Origin: Beijerinckiaceae bacterium
Lineage (GTDB): Bacteria; Pseudomonadota; Alphaproteobacteria; Rhizobiales; Beijerinckiaceae
DNA: 64,000 bases
Assembly (NCBI GenBank): GCA_009773635.1
Contig: WSYC01000004.1
Location: 100,952 to 164,951, forward strand
Direction of reading: 5' to 3'
The notes under the pieces are model-generated. The model was not told the origin of the DNA, ran no database searches, and saw nothing but the letters and a program-made list of their open reading frames with translations. Below, piece by piece: positions 28,512 to 39,353 of this stretch; position 1 is the stretch's first letter; each line of letters begins with the position of its first letter. The position numbers and the translations under genes are program-made.

Positions 28512-29315
28512 GTGAGAAGACCCGACGTGTCAGCTTCCCTCGTTCTCGGCCTGAAGATGGTCATTGCCGCGACCATCGTGGTCCTCACCTCGATCATCGC
28601 CGAGAAATCGCGTCCGTTCATCGCCGCGATGGTGGCGACGCTGCCGGTTTCCGCCGGCCCGGCGCTGGTGTTCATCGCGCTCGACCATGACGATGCCTTC
28701 CTCTCCGGCACCTTGATGGGGGCGATGGCGACCAATATGTCGACGGCGGCCTATTGCCTTGCCTATGCCGTCGTGGCGCAACGGGCGGGCACGATCCTCT
28801 CGCTTGGCGCGGCGCTCGCGGCCTGGGCAATCGCGAATATCCTGCTGCGGCAGTTTGACTGGACTCTCCTGGCGTCGCTTGCGGCCAACATCGCCGTCTA
28901 TGCCGTCGCCATCCCGCTCTCCGGCCGGTTTCGCACCAACCAGCGGGCGGTCGCGCCGCCGCGCGCGTGGTATGCCATCCCCGTCCGGGCGCTGGCGGTG
29001 GCCTGCCTCGTGCTGGCAGTGACGACATTGAGCTGGACGCTCGGCCCCTATTATTCCGGCGTTCTCGCGGCGGTGCCGCTCGCGCTTTCGAGCCTGATCG
29101 CGATCCTGCAACCGCGCATCGGCGGGCCGCAAACGGCGGCACTGATCAGCAACACGCTGGTGGGCCTGCTCGGCTTCGGCTTTGCGCTGGCGGCCGCTGT
29201 GGCTGCGGTTCCGCTGGTGGGGCGGTTCTGGGCCCTCGGCGTCGGGCTTGGCTTCTGCCTTGCCTGGAACGGCGCGCTGGTGTTGATCCAGCGGCGGAAG
29301 GTTGCCGGAGCTTAG
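28512..29315 (+). CDS. Hypothetical polytopic membrane protein
   Basis: A 267-residue hydrophobic protein with about eight predicted membrane helices (for example MVIAATIVVLTSIIA, AAMVATLPVSAGPALVFIA, LASLAANIAVYAVAIPL, LGLGFCLAWNGALVLI). A GTG at 28512 starts the frame; another GTG at 28527 is possible. The even spacing of short helices, each with a small-residue face, suggests a transporter-like pair of repeats, but no family signature is clear to me. It converges with mutS, whose stop is only 10 bases away. No function is proposed. Confidence 0.8.
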   Translation: MRRPDVSASLVLGLKMVIAATIVVLTSIIAEKSRPFIAAMVATLPVSAGPALVFIALDHDDAFLSGTLMGAMATNMSTAAYCLAYAVVAQRAGTILSLGAALAAWAIANILLRQFDWTLLASLAANIAVYAVAIPLSGRFRTNQRAVAPPRAWYAIPVRALAVACLVLAVTTLSWTLGPYYSGVLAAVPLALSSLIAILQPRIGGPQTAALISNTLVGLLGFGFALAAAVAAVPLVGRFWALGVGLGFCLAWNGALVLIQRRKVAGA

Positions 29316-29325
29316 CCCTTGCTGG

Positions 29326-32058
29326 CTAGTTCTGGTCGAGCAGACCCTTGAGAGCATAGAGCGCGTCGAGCGCCTCGCGCGGGCTCATTTCGTCCGGGTG
29401 GATTGCCGTGAGGGCCTCGCGCAGATCATCATTGGCGACCGGGGCGGGCTCGGCGGCGCCGGCGCTGCGGAACAGCGGGAGATCATCCACCATCCGCGCC
29501 ATCGGTGAGGCCCGGTCGGCGCGTTCCAGCTCGGAGAGGATCGCCCCGGCCCGCTTGACGACCGAGGCCGGCAGACCCGCGAGCTTTGCCACCTGAATAC
29601 CGTAGGAGCGATCCGCCGCGCCCGGCACAACCTCGTGCAGGAAGACGACATCGCCCTTGTAGGCCGCGACCTTCATCGTCACCGGGTGCAGCCGGTCGAG
29701 CTTGGCGGAAAGGGCTGTCAGCTCGTGGAAATGCGTTGCGAACAGCGCACGACAACGGTTGGCATCATGGAGGTGCTCGATCGCGGCCCAGGCGATCGAG
29801 AGCCCGTCGTAGGTGGCGGTGCCGCGCCCGATCTCGTCGAGGATGACGAGGGCGTGCGGCCCCGCCTGATTGAGGATCGCGGCTGTTTCCACCATCTCGA
29901 CCATGAAGGTCGAGCGCCCGCGCGCGAGATCATCCGCCGCGCCGACGCGGCTGAAGAGGCGGTCGACGATGCCGATGCGGGCCGAGGTCGCCGGCACAAA
30001 ACTGCCGATCTGCGCGAGGATGGCGATGAGCGCATTCTGCCTCAGATACGTCGATTTACCGGCCATATTCGCGCCGGTAACGAGCAGGATGCGGCCGGAA
30101 TCGCTGGTGCCCTCCGGCGAGAGATCGCAGGCATTGGCCATGAAGCTGCCGCCTTCGAGCTTCACCGCGCGCTCGACAACCGGATGGCGGCCGCCGACGA
30201 TCGCGAAGCTGCAATCCTCGCTCATCTCGGGACGGGACCACGCCTCGCGCGATGCGAGATCCGCCAGCGCGGCGAGACAATCGAGCGTCGCGAGCGCCGC
30301 CGCCGCAGCGCGGATGCGGGCATCCTCGGCGAGGATATCGGCGGCAAACCCGGCGAAATGATCGAGTTCCCGCGCCAGTGCCCGGCCAGAGGCCTCGCCG
30401 ATCCGGTGTTCGAGCTGGCTGAGTTCGGTGGTCGAGAACCGCATGGCACCGGCCATGGTCTGGCGATGCACGAAGGTGGCATTGTAGGGCGCCTGCAGCA
30501 TCCGCTCGCCGGCCTGCTGCGGCACCTCGACGAAATAGCCGAGCACATTGTTGTGCTTGATCTTGAGCTGCCTGACCTCGGCCTCATCGGCGTAGCGCGC
30601 CTGAAGCCCGGCGATGACCGAGCGGGAATCGTCCCGGAGTGCATGGAACTCGTCGAGCACGGCATCAAAGCCCGCGCGGATGAAATGCCCGTCGCGCTTT
30701 TGCAGCGGAACATCCTCTTTCAGCGCCGCCTCGATGGTCGCACCGAGGTCCGCCGGGCTCTGGAGCAGGGCGTCGCGTGCGGTGTTGATCAGCGCGCCGA
30801 GATCGAACCCGGCGAGCACGCGGGCGGCGATTGCCTCGGCCTCGACCAGCCCTTGCGCGATGGCGGCAAGGTCGCGCGGGCCGGCGCGATCGAGCGCCAG
30901 CCGGGAGAGGGCACGCGGCATATCCGGCACGCGCCTCAAAGCGGCGCGCAGCGCTTCGCTCAGGTCAGGGTCGTCCACCAGCCGATGCACGGCATCGTGC
31001 CGGGCGCGGATGAGCGCGAGATCGGTCGAGGGCGCGGCGAGCCATTGCGCGAGAAGCCGCCCGCCGCCCGCGCTCACGGTGCGGTCGATGGTCGCGAGCA
31101 GGCTGCCCTCATGCGCGCCACTGAGCGTGCGGACGAGTTCGAGGTTGGCGCGGGTTGCGGCGTCGATCGCCATCGTCTCGCCCGCGAGCTTGCGGCGCGG
31201 CGGTGCGAGCGGTACGCGGGCACCAAGCTGCGTGCGTTCGAGATAGACGATGACAGCGGCAATCGCCGAGAGTTCCGCCCGGCTGAAGGCGCCGAAGGCC
31301 TCGAGCGTCGTGACTTTGAAGAACTCAAGGATGCGCTTTTCGGCCGAAGCGGGATCAAACCCCTCGCGTGCCAGCCGGGTGATCGCGAAAGCATTGCCGA
31401 TGAAGAGCTGGTTCAGCGCGGGGTCATCGCGGATCGCATCCGGCACCAGCATTTCCGAGGGGTCGAGCCGTGCGATTTCTCCGGCCAGATCTGCCTGATC
31501 GACACCGAGAACCGTGCAATCTCCGGTGGAGATATCGACGGCGGCGAGTGCGTAATCATGATTGGCACTGCTGGTCTTCTGCCGGGCGAGAGCCAGCAGC
31601 ACATTGGCGCGGCGCGCATCAAGCAGCCCCTCTTCCGTGATCGTGCCGGGGGTGACGATGCGCACGACATCACGCCGGACGATGGATTTCGAGCCGCGCT
31701 TACGGGCTTCGGCCGGGTCTTCCATCTGCTCGCAGACCGCGACACGGTGCCCGCCCGCGATCAGGCGCTGGAGGTATTCGTCGGCGCGGATCACCGGCAC
31801 GCCGCACATCGGGATATCCATCCCGCCGTGCTTGCCGCGCTTGGTGAGCACGATGCCGAGGGTGCGCGAGGCAAGTTCGGCGTCGTTGAAAAACAGCTCG
31901 TAGAAATCACCCATGCGGTAGAACAGCAGGCAATCGGGGTTCGCGGCCTTGATCTCGATATACTGCGCCATCGAGGGCGTCGTGCGCGTCGCGTCCTCCA
32001 GCGCCATCGGCGGAGCTTCGTAGGGCTCTTGCGGGGGATCAAAGGCGGGGTCGCGCAT
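29326..32058 (-). CDS. mutS: DNA mismatch repair protein MutS
   Basis: A 910-residue mismatch sensor. The N-terminal domain carries the mismatch-contacting [12 protein letters not shown] motif, with Phe and Glu in place; connector, clamp and lever domains follow; the ATPase has Walker [14 protein letters not shown] near 661, [18 protein letters not shown] as signature, and FATHFHEL. The ATG at 32058 adds about 28 residues before the position that matches the E. coli start and has no obvious ribosome site, so an internal start at residue 18 is possible. Transcribed divergently from maeB across a 220-bp gap. Confidence 0.98.
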   Translation of the reverse strand: MRDPAFDPPQEPYEAPPMALEDATRTTPSMAQYIEIKAANPDCLLFYRMGDFYELFFNDAELASRTLGIVLTKRGKHGGMDIPMCGVPVIRADEYLQRLIAGGHRVAVCEQMEDPAEARKRGSKSIVRRDVVRIVTPGTITEEGLLDARRANVLLALARQKTSSANHDYALAAVDISTGDCTVLGVDQADLAGEIARLDPSEMLVPDAIRDDPALNQLFIGNAFAITRLAREGFDPASAEKRILEFFKVTTLEAFGAFSRAELSAIAAVIVYLERTQLGARVPLAPPRRKLAGETMAIDAATRANLELVRTLSGAHEGSLLATIDRTVSAGGGRLLAQWLAAPSTDLALIRARHDAVHRLVDDPDLSEALRAALRRVPDMPRALSRLALDRAGPRDLAAIAQGLVEAEAIAARVLAGFDLGALINTARDALLQSPADLGATIEAALKEDVPLQKRDGHFIRAGFDAVLDEFHALRDDSRSVIAGLQARYADEAEVRQLKIKHNNVLGYFVEVPQQAGERMLQAPYNATFVHRQTMAGAMRFSTTELSQLEHRIGEASGRALARELDHFAGFAADILAEDARIRAAAAALATLDCLAALADLASREAWSRPEMSEDCSFAIVGGRHPVVERAVKLEGGSFMANACDLSPEGTSDSGRILLVTGANMAGKSTYLRQNALIAILAQIGSFVPATSARIGIVDRLFSRVGAADDLARGRSTFMVEMVETAAILNQAGPHALVILDEIGRGTATYDGLSIAWAAIEHLHDANRCRALFATHFHELTALSAKLDRLHPVTMKVAAYKGDVVFLHEVVPGAADRSYGIQVAKLAGLPASVVKRAGAILSELERADRASPMARMVDDLPLFRSAGAAEPAPVANDDLREALTAIHPDEMSPREALDALYALKGLLDQN

Positions 32059-32171
32059 TGTGGCGGCAATAATCCGGTTGGGAGCAAAAATCCGATTAGG
32101 CTGAGGCTCTGAGCCTCCCCTAGCACGCTCATTCGCCAAGTTCGACCATCGTGGGAGCGAATCTTGCTGAT

Positions 32172-32233
32172 CAATGCTTGAGCATTGGGGACAACGCACC
32201 TAGGGTCGTCACCCCCGGACCCGGTCTCCGGGG
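32172..32233. repeat. Two perfect hairpins in the mutS-maeB gap
   Basis: CAATGCT-TG-AGCATTG (32172-32187) and CCCCGGA/TCCGGGG with a 7-base loop (32213-32233) lie 45-107 bases before the maeB start. Neither has a T-tract. They may fold in the maeB leader or serve as operators; no known riboswitch pattern is recognised. Confidence 0.4.
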
Positions 32234-32278
32234 ACATATTTCGCCCGCTGTGCCGCCAGATACGCAAGATTGTTGCTC

Positions 32279-34564
32279 ATGCCCGACAATAACGACAAGA
32301 AAAGCCGCGCCCGCCCGACGTTTACCGATCAGGAGGCGCTGGATTTCCATTCCCGCGGCAAGCCCGGCAAGCTTGAAATCGTCCCGACCAAGCCGATGGC
32401 GACGCAGCGCGATCTCTCCCTCGCGTATTCGCCCGGCGTCGCCGTGCCCGTGCACGCGATCCACAAGGACCCGTCAAAGGCCTGGGATTACACGACGCGT
32501 GGCAACATGGTTGCGGTCATCACCAATGGCACGGCGATCCTCGGCCTCGGCAATCTCGGTGCGCTGGCCTCAAAACCGGTGATGGAGGGCAAGAGCGTCC
32601 TCTTCAAGCGCTTCGCGGATATCGACAGCATCGACCTTGAAATCGATACCGAAGACCCTGACGCCTTCATCAACGCCGTGCGCTATCTCGGTCCCTCGTT
32701 CGGGGGCATCAACCTCGAGGATATCAAGGCGCCGGAGTGCTTCATCATCGAGCAGCGGCTCAAGGAACTGATGGATATCCCCGTCTTCCATGATGACCAG
32801 CACGGCACCGCGATCATCGCGGCGGCGGGGCTGCTCAATGCGCTCGAACTCACCGGGCGCGATGTCAACACCACCCGCCTCGTCGTCAACGGCGCGGGTG
32901 CGGCGGGTATCGCCTGCGTCGAGCTTCTCAAGGCCATGGGCTTCAAGCCGGACAACGTCATGCTCTGCGATACCAAGGGCGTGATCTATCAGGGCCGCAA
33001 GGAAGGCATGAACCAGTGGAAATCCGGCCATGCCGTGAAGACCGACCGGCGCACGCTCGCCGAGGCCCTCAAGGGCGCCGATGCGATTTTCGGTCTCTCC
33101 CAGAAGGGCGCGCTCAGCCGTGAGATGATTGCCTCGATGGCGCCGAACCCGATCATCTTCGCGATGGCGAACCCCGATCCTGAAATCACGCCCGAGGAGG
33201 TCGCCGAGATTCGCGATGATGCGATCATGGCGACGGGGCGTTCGGATTATCCCAATCAGGTCAACAACGTGCTCGGCTTCCCCTATCTCTTCCGGGGCGC
33301 GCTCGATGTCCGGGCAACCACGATCAACATGGAGATGAAGATCGCAGCCGCGAAAGCCCTCGCGGCGCTGGCGCGAGAGGATGTGCCCGATGAGGTCGCC
33401 GCCGCCTACGCCGGTTCGCGTCCGCGGTTTGGTCGCGAATACATCATTCCCGTGCCGTTCGACCCGCGGCTGATGGCGCGGATTTCCGGCGCTGTCGCGC
33501 AGGCGGCGATGGATACCGGCGTTGCGAGGAAGCCGCTCGCGAGCCTCGCCGCCTATGAACAAGCGCTTTCCGCGCGGCGCGATCCGGTGGCCGGCGTGCT
33601 CAGCCGCGTCTTCGAGCAGGTCCGCCGTCGCCCCAAACGCGTTGTGTTCGCCGAGGGCGAGGAAGAGGCGGTCATCCGCGCTGCCGTCAGCTTCGTGACG
33701 CAAGGGCTTGGCACTGCCATTCTCGTCGGGCGCGAGGAGCGCGTGAAGGCGGCCGCGCAGGCTGTCGGTATCGAATTGAAGCGCGGTGTTGAAATCCACA
33801 ATGCCCGGCTCTCGACCCGCAATGCGAGCTACGCGCAGTTCCTCTACGAGCGGCTCCAGCGCGAGGGCTACCTGTTCCGCGACTGCCAGCGCATGATCAA
33901 CAACGATCGCAACCACTTCGCGGCCTCGATGGTCGCGCTTGGCGATGCCGATGCGATGATTACCGGCGTCACCCGCAACTATTCGGCGGCGCTGGCGGAT
34001 ATCCGCAAGGTGATCGACGTCAAGCCCGGCCATCGCGCCATCGGCATGAGCCTCGTTCTCGCCCGCGGCCGCACGGTTGTCGTGGCGGATACGGCGGTGC
34101 ATGACATGCCCACTGCCGAGGAACTCGCCGGCATTGCGGTGGAAGCCGCCGGAGCCGCCCGCCGGCTCGGCTATCAGCCGCGCGTTGCGCTGCTGGCCTT
34201 CTCGACCTTCGGCAACCCCGAATCCGAACGCTCGGAGCGGGTGCGCGAAGCCGTCAAGCTGCTCGACCAGCGCCGCGTCGATTTTGAATATGACGGCGAG
34301 ATGGGTGCGGATGTCGCGCTCAACCCCGAGATCATGGCAGCCTATCCGTTCTGCCGGCTTTCGGGGCCGGCCAATGTGCTGGTGATGCCGGCGTATCACT
34401 CGGCGGCGATCGCAACGAAGATGTTGCAGGAACTGGGCGGTTCCACCGTCATCGGCCCGCTGCTCGTCGGCTTCGACCGCGCGGTGCAGATCGTGCCGAT
34501 CTCGGCGAAGGACTCGGATCTCGTCAACATGGCAACGCTGGCGGCCTTCGGCGTCGGGGGGTGA
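32279..34564 (+). CDS. maeB: NADP-dependent malic enzyme with C-terminal phosphotransacetylase-like domain
   Basis: A 761-residue fusion. Residues 1-430 are malic enzyme ([17 protein letters not shown]-type [20 protein letters not shown], metal site [23 protein letters not shown](P) motif NGAGAAGIA), converting malate to pyruvate with CO2. The C-terminal 320 residues match phosphotransacetylase ([44 protein letters not shown]); in rhizobial DME/TME this part is regulatory and binds acetyl-CoA. The ATG at 32279 follows a TTG nine bases earlier that is less likely. Supplies pyruvate and NADPH from C4 acids. Confidence 0.96.
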   Translation: MPDNNDKKSRARPTFTDQEALDFHSRGKPGKLEIVPTKPMATQRDLSLAYSPGVAVPVHAIHKDPSKAWDYTTRGNMVAVITNGTAILGLGNLGALASKPVMEGKSVLFKRFADIDSIDLEIDTEDPDAFINAVRYLGPSFGGINLEDIKAPECFIIEQRLKELMDIPVFHDDQHGTAIIAAAGLLNALELTGRDVNTTRLVVNGAGAAGIACVELLKAMGFKPDNVMLCDTKGVIYQGRKEGMNQWKSGHAVKTDRRTLAEALKGADAIFGLSQKGALSREMIASMAPNPIIFAMANPDPEITPEEVAEIRDDAIMATGRSDYPNQVNNVLGFPYLFRGALDVRATTINMEMKIAAAKALAALAREDVPDEVAAAYAGSRPRFGREYIIPVPFDPRLMARISGAVAQAAMDTGVARKPLASLAAYEQALSARRDPVAGVLSRVFEQVRRRPKRVVFAEGEEEAVIRAAVSFVTQGLGTAILVGREERVKAAAQAVGIELKRGVEIHNARLSTRNASYAQFLYERLQREGYLFRDCQRMINNDRNHFAASMVALGDADAMITGVTRNYSAALADIRKVIDVKPGHRAIGMSLVLARGRTVVVADTAVHDMPTAEELAGIAVEAAGAARRLGYQPRVALLAFSTFGNPESERSERVREAVKLLDQRRVDFEYDGEMGADVALNPEIMAAYPFCRLSGPANVLVMPAYHSAAIATKMLQELGGSTVIGPLLVGFDRAVQIVPISAKDSDLVNMATLAAFGVGG

Positions 34565-34643
34565 CCCGTGCGCCCGGCTTGCCGCCGGGCATGCGGGGCG
34601 TTAGGGAAGGCGCGCATCGGTCACGAGCGAGGAGCTTTCCACG

Positions 34644-35948
34644 ATGAAAATTGCGATGATCGGGTCGGGGTACGTCGGCCTTGTCTCCGGGGCCTGCCTC
34701 GCGGATTTCGGACACGTCGTCACCTGCATCGACAAGGATTCCGCCAAGATCGCGGCGCTCGAAAAAGGCGTCATGCCGATCTTCGAGCCGGGGCTTGATG
34801 CCCTCGTCGCCAAGAATGTGCGCGATGGCCACCTGTTCTTCGCGACCGATCTCGCCCCCGCCGTGCGTGCGGCGGATGCGGTGTTCATCGCAGTCGGCAC
34901 GCCCTCGCGCCGCGGCGACGGTCATGCCGATCTCACCTATGTCTACGCCGCCGCCGGTGAGATCGCCGATGCGCTCGACGGGTTCACCGTCATCGTCACC
35001 AAGTCCACGGTTCCGGTCGGCACAGGAGATGAGGTCGAACGCATCATCCGCGAGCGCCGGCCGAATGCCGATTTCACGGTGGTTTCGAACCCGGAATTCC
35101 TGCGCGAAGGCGCGGCGATCGGCGATTTCAAGCGCCCGGACCGCATCGTCATCGGGCTCGAGGACGAACGTGCCAAGGCGGTGATGAACGAGGTTTACCG
35201 CCCGCTCTATCTCAATCAGGCGCCGATTCTCTTCACCGGGCGGCGGACGAGCGAGCTGATCAAATACGCCGCCAATGCGTTTCTCGCGACCAAGATCACC
35301 TTCATCAACGAGATGGCGGACCTGTGCGAGAAAGTCGGCGCAAACGTGCAGGAGGTCGCGCGCGGCATCGGCCTCGACAACCGCATCGGTGCGAAGTTCC
35401 TGCATGCGGGGCCGGGCTATGGCGGCTCCTGCTTCCCCAAGGATACGCTGGCGCTGATCAAGACCGCGCAGGATTTCGGCGCGCCGAGCCGCATCGTCGA
35501 GACAGTCGCGGCGGTCAATGATGCCCGCAAGCGCGCGATGGCCGACAAGGTGATCGCGGCAGCGGGCGGCGATGTTCGCGGCAAGCGGATCGGGCTGCTC
35601 GGGCTCGCCTTCAAGCCCAACACCGACGATATGCGCGACGCGCCCTCGATCGAGATCATCCGGCAGCTTCAGGCCGAGGGTGCGCTGATCCGCGCCTATG
35701 ATCCCGAGAGCATGGCGCAGGCCCGGCAGGTTTTCGACGGTATCGACTACGCCGAAAACGGCTATGCCTGCGCGGATGGTGCGGATGTGCTCGTCATCGT
35801 CACCGAATGGGACCAGTTCCGCGCGCTCGACCTCGGGCGCATCAAGGCGGCGATGAAAACCCCGGTTCTCGTCGATCTCCGCAACATCTATCCGCCGGAG
35901 GAGATGCGCGCGCGCGGGTTCGTCTACTCGTCCGTGGGGCGGGCTTGA
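34644..35948 (+). CDS. ugd: UDP-glucose 6-dehydrogenase
   Basis: A 434-residue NAD-dependent enzyme making UDP-glucuronate for polysaccharides and lipid A decoration. N-terminal Rossmann motif IGSGYVGLVSGACLADFG, TKSTVPVGTGD and EFLREGAAIGDF, catalytic Cys near 263 in GPGYGGSCFPKDTLAL, and the C-terminal LGLAFKPNTDDMRDAPS domain are all intact. Preceded by a GAGGAGC ribosome site. A 7-bp GCCCGGC/GCCGGGC hairpin after maeB (34572-34590) may weakly separate the two genes. hrpB follows at once. Confidence 0.97.
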   Translation: MKIAMIGSGYVGLVSGACLADFGHVVTCIDKDSAKIAALEKGVMPIFEPGLDALVAKNVRDGHLFFATDLAPAVRAADAVFIAVGTPSRRGDGHADLTYVYAAAGEIADALDGFTVIVTKSTVPVGTGDEVERIIRERRPNADFTVVSNPEFLREGAAIGDFKRPDRIVIGLEDERAKAVMNEVYRPLYLNQAPILFTGRRTSELIKYAANAFLATKITFINEMADLCEKVGANVQEVARGIGLDNRIGAKFLHAGPGYGGSCFPKDTLALIKTAQDFGAPSRIVETVAAVNDARKRAMADKVIAAAGGDVRGKRIGLLGLAFKPNTDDMRDAPSIEIIRQLQAEGALIRAYDPESMAQARQVFDGIDYAENGYACADGADVLVIVTEWDQFRALDLGRIKAAMKTPVLVDLRNIYPPEEMRARGFVYSSVGRA

Positions 35949-35968
35949 GTGAAGGCGATGGAGCCGGC

Positions 35969-38434
35969 TTGAGCGCGCTGCCGATCGAGGCCGTGCTGCC
36001 GGCGCTGGCCGAGGCGCTGGAGAAGGCGGGAAAAGCCGTGCTTGTCGCCCCGCCCGGCGCCGGCAAGACCACGGGCGTTCCGCTCGCGCTGCTTGAGGCG
36101 CCCTGGCGCGCGGATGGCACCATTCTCGTGCTGGAACCGCGCCGGATCGCGGCGCGTGGCGCGGCCAGCCGCATGGCGTCGCTGCTCGGTGAACCACTCG
36201 GCAAGCGCGTCGGCTTAAGGGCGCGATTCGATACGAAATCCTCGCGCGAAACCCGCATTCTGGTCGTGACCGAGGGCGTCTTCACGCGGATGATCCTCGA
36301 TGATCCCGCGCTCGACGGCATCGCGGCGGTGCTGTTCGATGAATTCCATGAGCGTTCGCTCGATGCGGACCTCGGTCTTGCGCTTGCGCTTGAAGCGCAG
36401 GAAGCGCTGCGGCCCGACCTGCGCCTCGTCGTGATGTCCGCGACGCTCGACGACAAGCGTATCGCGACCCTCCTCGGGGATGCACCGGTGATCGCGAGCG
36501 AAGGGCGGACCTATCCCATCGAGACGCGCTATCGCGGGCGCGACCCCAACGCCCGCATCGAGGAGCAGATGGCGACGGCCATCCTCGCGGCGGTCAGGGG
36601 CGAGGGCGGCTCGCTGCTCGCCTTCCTGCCGGGACAGGGCGAGATCGAGCGCGTCGCGCGGCTGCTTGAGGCGGCCAAACTCCCCGAGGATTGCGACCTC
36701 TGCCCGCTCTACGGCGCGCTCGACTCCGCCCGGCAGGATGCCGCGATCCGCCCTTCGCCTCCCGGACGGCGCAAGATCGTGCTGGCAACCTCGATCGCCG
36801 AGACTTCGCTGACCATCGAAGGCGTCCGGATTGTCGTCGACAGCGGCTTGCAGCGCAGCTCGCGCTACGAGCCCGATCTCGGGATTTCCCGGCTCGAAAC
36901 GGTGAGGGCGAGCCGGGCTTCGGCGGATCAGCGTCGGGGCCGCGCAGGGCGAACCGAGCCGGGCATTGCCATCCGCCTGTGGGATCAGGCGCAGGATCAG
37001 GGGCTTCTCCCGTTCAACCGTGCCGAAATTCTCGACAGCGATCTCTCCGGCTTCCGGCTCGATTGCGCGGCCTGGGGCGTGGTCGATCTTACGCAGTTAC
37101 GGCTGCTCGATCCGCCGCCCGCCGCAGCGCTCAAGGAGGCCGAAGCGCTGCTCGGTGATCTCGGCGCGCTCGATGCCATCGGGCGGATCACGCCGCGCGG
37201 GCGGGCGCTGAGGCGCTTGCCGCTGGAGCCACGCCTTGCCGCGCTGGTGCTCGAAGGCGCGCGCCTCGGCATGGCGCAGGAAGCGGCGGAAATCGCCGCA
37301 TTGATCGGCGAACGCGGTATCGGCGGCGTCTCGACCGATCTGGCAGACCGGCTTTCACGCCTCCAGCGCGACCGCTCGCCGCGCGCAAGTGCCGTCCGGT
37401 CCATGGCGGCACGCTGGGCCGGCCTTGCCGATGCCGAGGCGGGCAAGGACAGCGGGAATACAGCGCCCCTGAGCACCGGCGGGCTGCTGGCGCTCGCCTT
37501 CCCGGATCGCGTCGCCAAGGCGCGTGGCAACGGAATGTTCCACCTCGCGAACGGGCGGCTTGCGGCGGTTGATGCAGCCGACGCGCTCGCCGGCGCTGCC
37601 TATCTCGTTGTCGCCGACATGACGGGCTCCGCAGCAAAAGCGCGGATCACGCTGGCGGCAACCATCGCACGCGAGGAAATCGGCGCGCTGTTTGGCGATC
37701 AGATCGTGGCGCAGGATGAAATCATCTTCGATCGGCAGGCGGAAGCACTGCGCCGCCGGCGTGTCGTGCGCCTGAAGGCGCTGACGCTCGAATCCGCCAC
37801 CCTGCCGGTGGAGGCGAATGCGGCAACAGCGGCTGCCCTCGCCAAGGCCGCAGCCGCGCGCGGGATCGACCGGCTCGGCTGGAGCAAGGCGCAGATCCAG
37901 CTCAGGGATCGCGCGGCATTCCTGAAGCAAGCCAACCCGAATGGCTGGCCGGACCTTTCCGACGCGGCGCTGGCGGAGACAGCGGAGGAATGGCTCGCAC
38001 CCTTCCTTGACGGGATGACAAGCCTTGCCGCCATCACCCCCGATGTGCTCGGCGCGGCGCTAGATATGCTGCTGCCCTACGCGCTGCGCCAGCGGCTCGA
38101 CCGGGAAGCGCCGACACATTTCGTCGCGCCGACAGGCAATGCCCACCCGATCCGCTACGAGGGCGAAGGCGCGCCGTTTCTGGCCATCCGCGTGCAGGAA
38201 CTCTTCGGCCAGAAGCAGCATCCGGCGATTGCCGAAGGCCGGCTGAAACTCACACTGGAGCTGCTCTCGCCCGCACATCGCCCGATCCAGATCACGCGCG
38301 ATCTGCCGGGGTTCTGGGCAGGGTCATGGGCGGATGTCCGCTCGGAGATGCGCGGACGCTACCCGCGCCACGTCTGGCCGGAAGATCCGGCGAATGCTGC
38401 ACCGACCGCGCGTGCGAAACCGCGCGGGACATAA
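35969..38434 (+). CDS. hrpB: ATP-dependent helicase HrpB
   Basis: An 821-residue DExH-box helicase. Walker A APPGAGKTTGVPLALL, the DEFH box (AVLFDEFHERS), the SAT-type MSATLD, ATSIAETSLTI and the arginine-finger region ADQRRGRAGRTEPG are present, followed by HA2/OB-like parts and the HrpB-specific C-terminal domain. No ATG is available at the N terminus. TTG at 35969 has GGAG five bases upstream and gives the family start ALPIEAVLPALAEAL; TTG at 35945, overlapping the ugd stop, would add eight residues. The physiological role of HrpB is not well defined. Confidence 0.93.
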   Translation: MSALPIEAVLPALAEALEKAGKAVLVAPPGAGKTTGVPLALLEAPWRADGTILVLEPRRIAARGAASRMASLLGEPLGKRVGLRARFDTKSSRETRILVVTEGVFTRMILDDPALDGIAAVLFDEFHERSLDADLGLALALEAQEALRPDLRLVVMSATLDDKRIATLLGDAPVIASEGRTYPIETRYRGRDPNARIEEQMATAILAAVRGEGGSLLAFLPGQGEIERVARLLEAAKLPEDCDLCPLYGALDSARQDAAIRPSPPGRRKIVLATSIAETSLTIEGVRIVVDSGLQRSSRYEPDLGISRLETVRASRASADQRRGRAGRTEPGIAIRLWDQAQDQGLLPFNRAEILDSDLSGFRLDCAAWGVVDLTQLRLLDPPPAAALKEAEALLGDLGALDAIGRITPRGRALRRLPLEPRLAALVLEGARLGMAQEAAEIAALIGERGIGGVSTDLADRLSRLQRDRSPRASAVRSMAARWAGLADAEAGKDSGNTAPLSTGGLLALAFPDRVAKARGNGMFHLANGRLAAVDAADALAGAAYLVVADMTGSAAKARITLAATIAREEIGALFGDQIVAQDEIIFDRQAEALRRRRVVRLKALTLESATLPVEANAATAAALAKAAAARGIDRLGWSKAQIQLRDRAAFLKQANPNGWPDLSDAALAETAEEWLAPFLDGMTSLAAITPDVLGAALDMLLPYALRQRLDREAPTHFVAPTGNAHPIRYEGEGAPFLAIRVQELFGQKQHPAIAEGRLKLTLELLSPAHRPIQITRDLPGFWAGSWADVRSEMRGRYPRHVWPEDPANAAPTARAKPRGT

Positions 38435-38440
38435 GACCGG

Positions 38441-39280
38441 TTAGTTCCGATCCCAGTTCTGGCGCCATTGCTGCTCGCCGATCATGCAGTTCGAGCGTCC
38501 GGGCTGGCCGGGGCCGCCGGCATCCGATTGGCTGGATTGTGCGACCTCGCGCAGGATTTTCAAACGGATGGCCTCGCGGAACTGGTCGCGTTCGGTAATC
38601 ACGTTCATGAAGGAGCCCGGCCCGCCGATGACGCAATCGGCATAGTATTCGTCGAGCGCGTTGATATCGAAGGCGGAGAAATAGCCGCGTTTGAGCTGGA
38701 TCGGCAGCCCGTTGATGATGACACCGGCCCGCAAGGCGCGGTCGCGGGCGATTGTCACCGGCCCGCCCTCATTGTTGGGGCCGTCACCGGAGATATCGAT
38801 CACACGGCGGATGGGCCGGAGTTTTGCCGCCAGCAGGCGCTCCATCGAGAAATTGATCGCACCGGCGATCGAGGTCCGGCGTGCACGCTGGACCGGCGCG
38901 TTCTGCAACCGGTCGGTGAAGGCGCGGGCGCTCGCGGCATCCTCGATGATGGTCCAGTCCGCGACGACGTTACGGGTGCCGACACCTGCCCATTCGATGT
39001 AGGTCACACCGATCCTGCCGATCATCCCCCGACGGATCGCATCGAGAACAACGGGGGAATTCAGCGCAGCAATGTATCCGTCCCGCTGCAGGGCCAGTTC
39101 TTCAAGGTCCATCGAATAGGAGACATCGACGGCCAGGACGAGTGCGACATCGACCTCGGTGCCACCCTCGGGCCAGTCATCCGGCGCCGGGGATTGGGCG
39201 AGACCAGTGCCGGCGACCGCAAGGCCGATCGCGAGCACACCGGAACGCACCCAACGTTGCAACCGAGATGACCCAAACAT
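38441..39280 (-). CDS. DUF1194 protein with von Willebrand A-like fold
   Basis: A 279-residue secreted protein. A signal peptide (VLAIGLAVAGTGLAQS) precedes a domain with the metal-ion-dependent adhesion site DVSYSMD, and a later TSIAGAINF and ISGDGPNNEGGPV that fit the VWA-like DUF1194 family of alphaproteobacteria. The family has no assigned role. Two C-terminal cysteines (DCVIGG, NCMIGEQQ) could form a disulfide in the periplasm. The stop faces hrpB with 6 bases between the two stops. Confidence 0.88.
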   Translation of the reverse strand: MFGSSRLQRWVRSGVLAIGLAVAGTGLAQSPAPDDWPEGGTEVDVALVLAVDVSYSMDLEELALQRDGYIAALNSPVVLDAIRRGMIGRIGVTYIEWAGVGTRNVVADWTIIEDAASARAFTDRLQNAPVQRARRTSIAGAINFSMERLLAAKLRPIRRVIDISGDGPNNEGGPVTIARDRALRAGVIINGLPIQLKRGYFSAFDINALDEYYADCVIGGPGSFMNVITERDQFREAIRLKILREVAQSSQSDAGGPGQPGRSNCMIGEQQWRQNWDRN

Positions 39281-39353
39281 GTGATCCTCCTGCCAGCTCC
39301 AATGAGTGTGGCAGGAATTCGGAAGGCGTAAAGGGCGTAGATTCCGGGTGCGA

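Noticed and set aside
29635..32112. 825-codon open frame on the plus strand opposite mutS
   Set aside because: Composition shadow of mutS; no recognisable motifs, and mutS itself is complete.
32059..32278. Riboswitch or small RNA before maeB
   Set aside because: Only isolated palindromes are seen; no conserved aptamer sequence or promoter-terminator pair.
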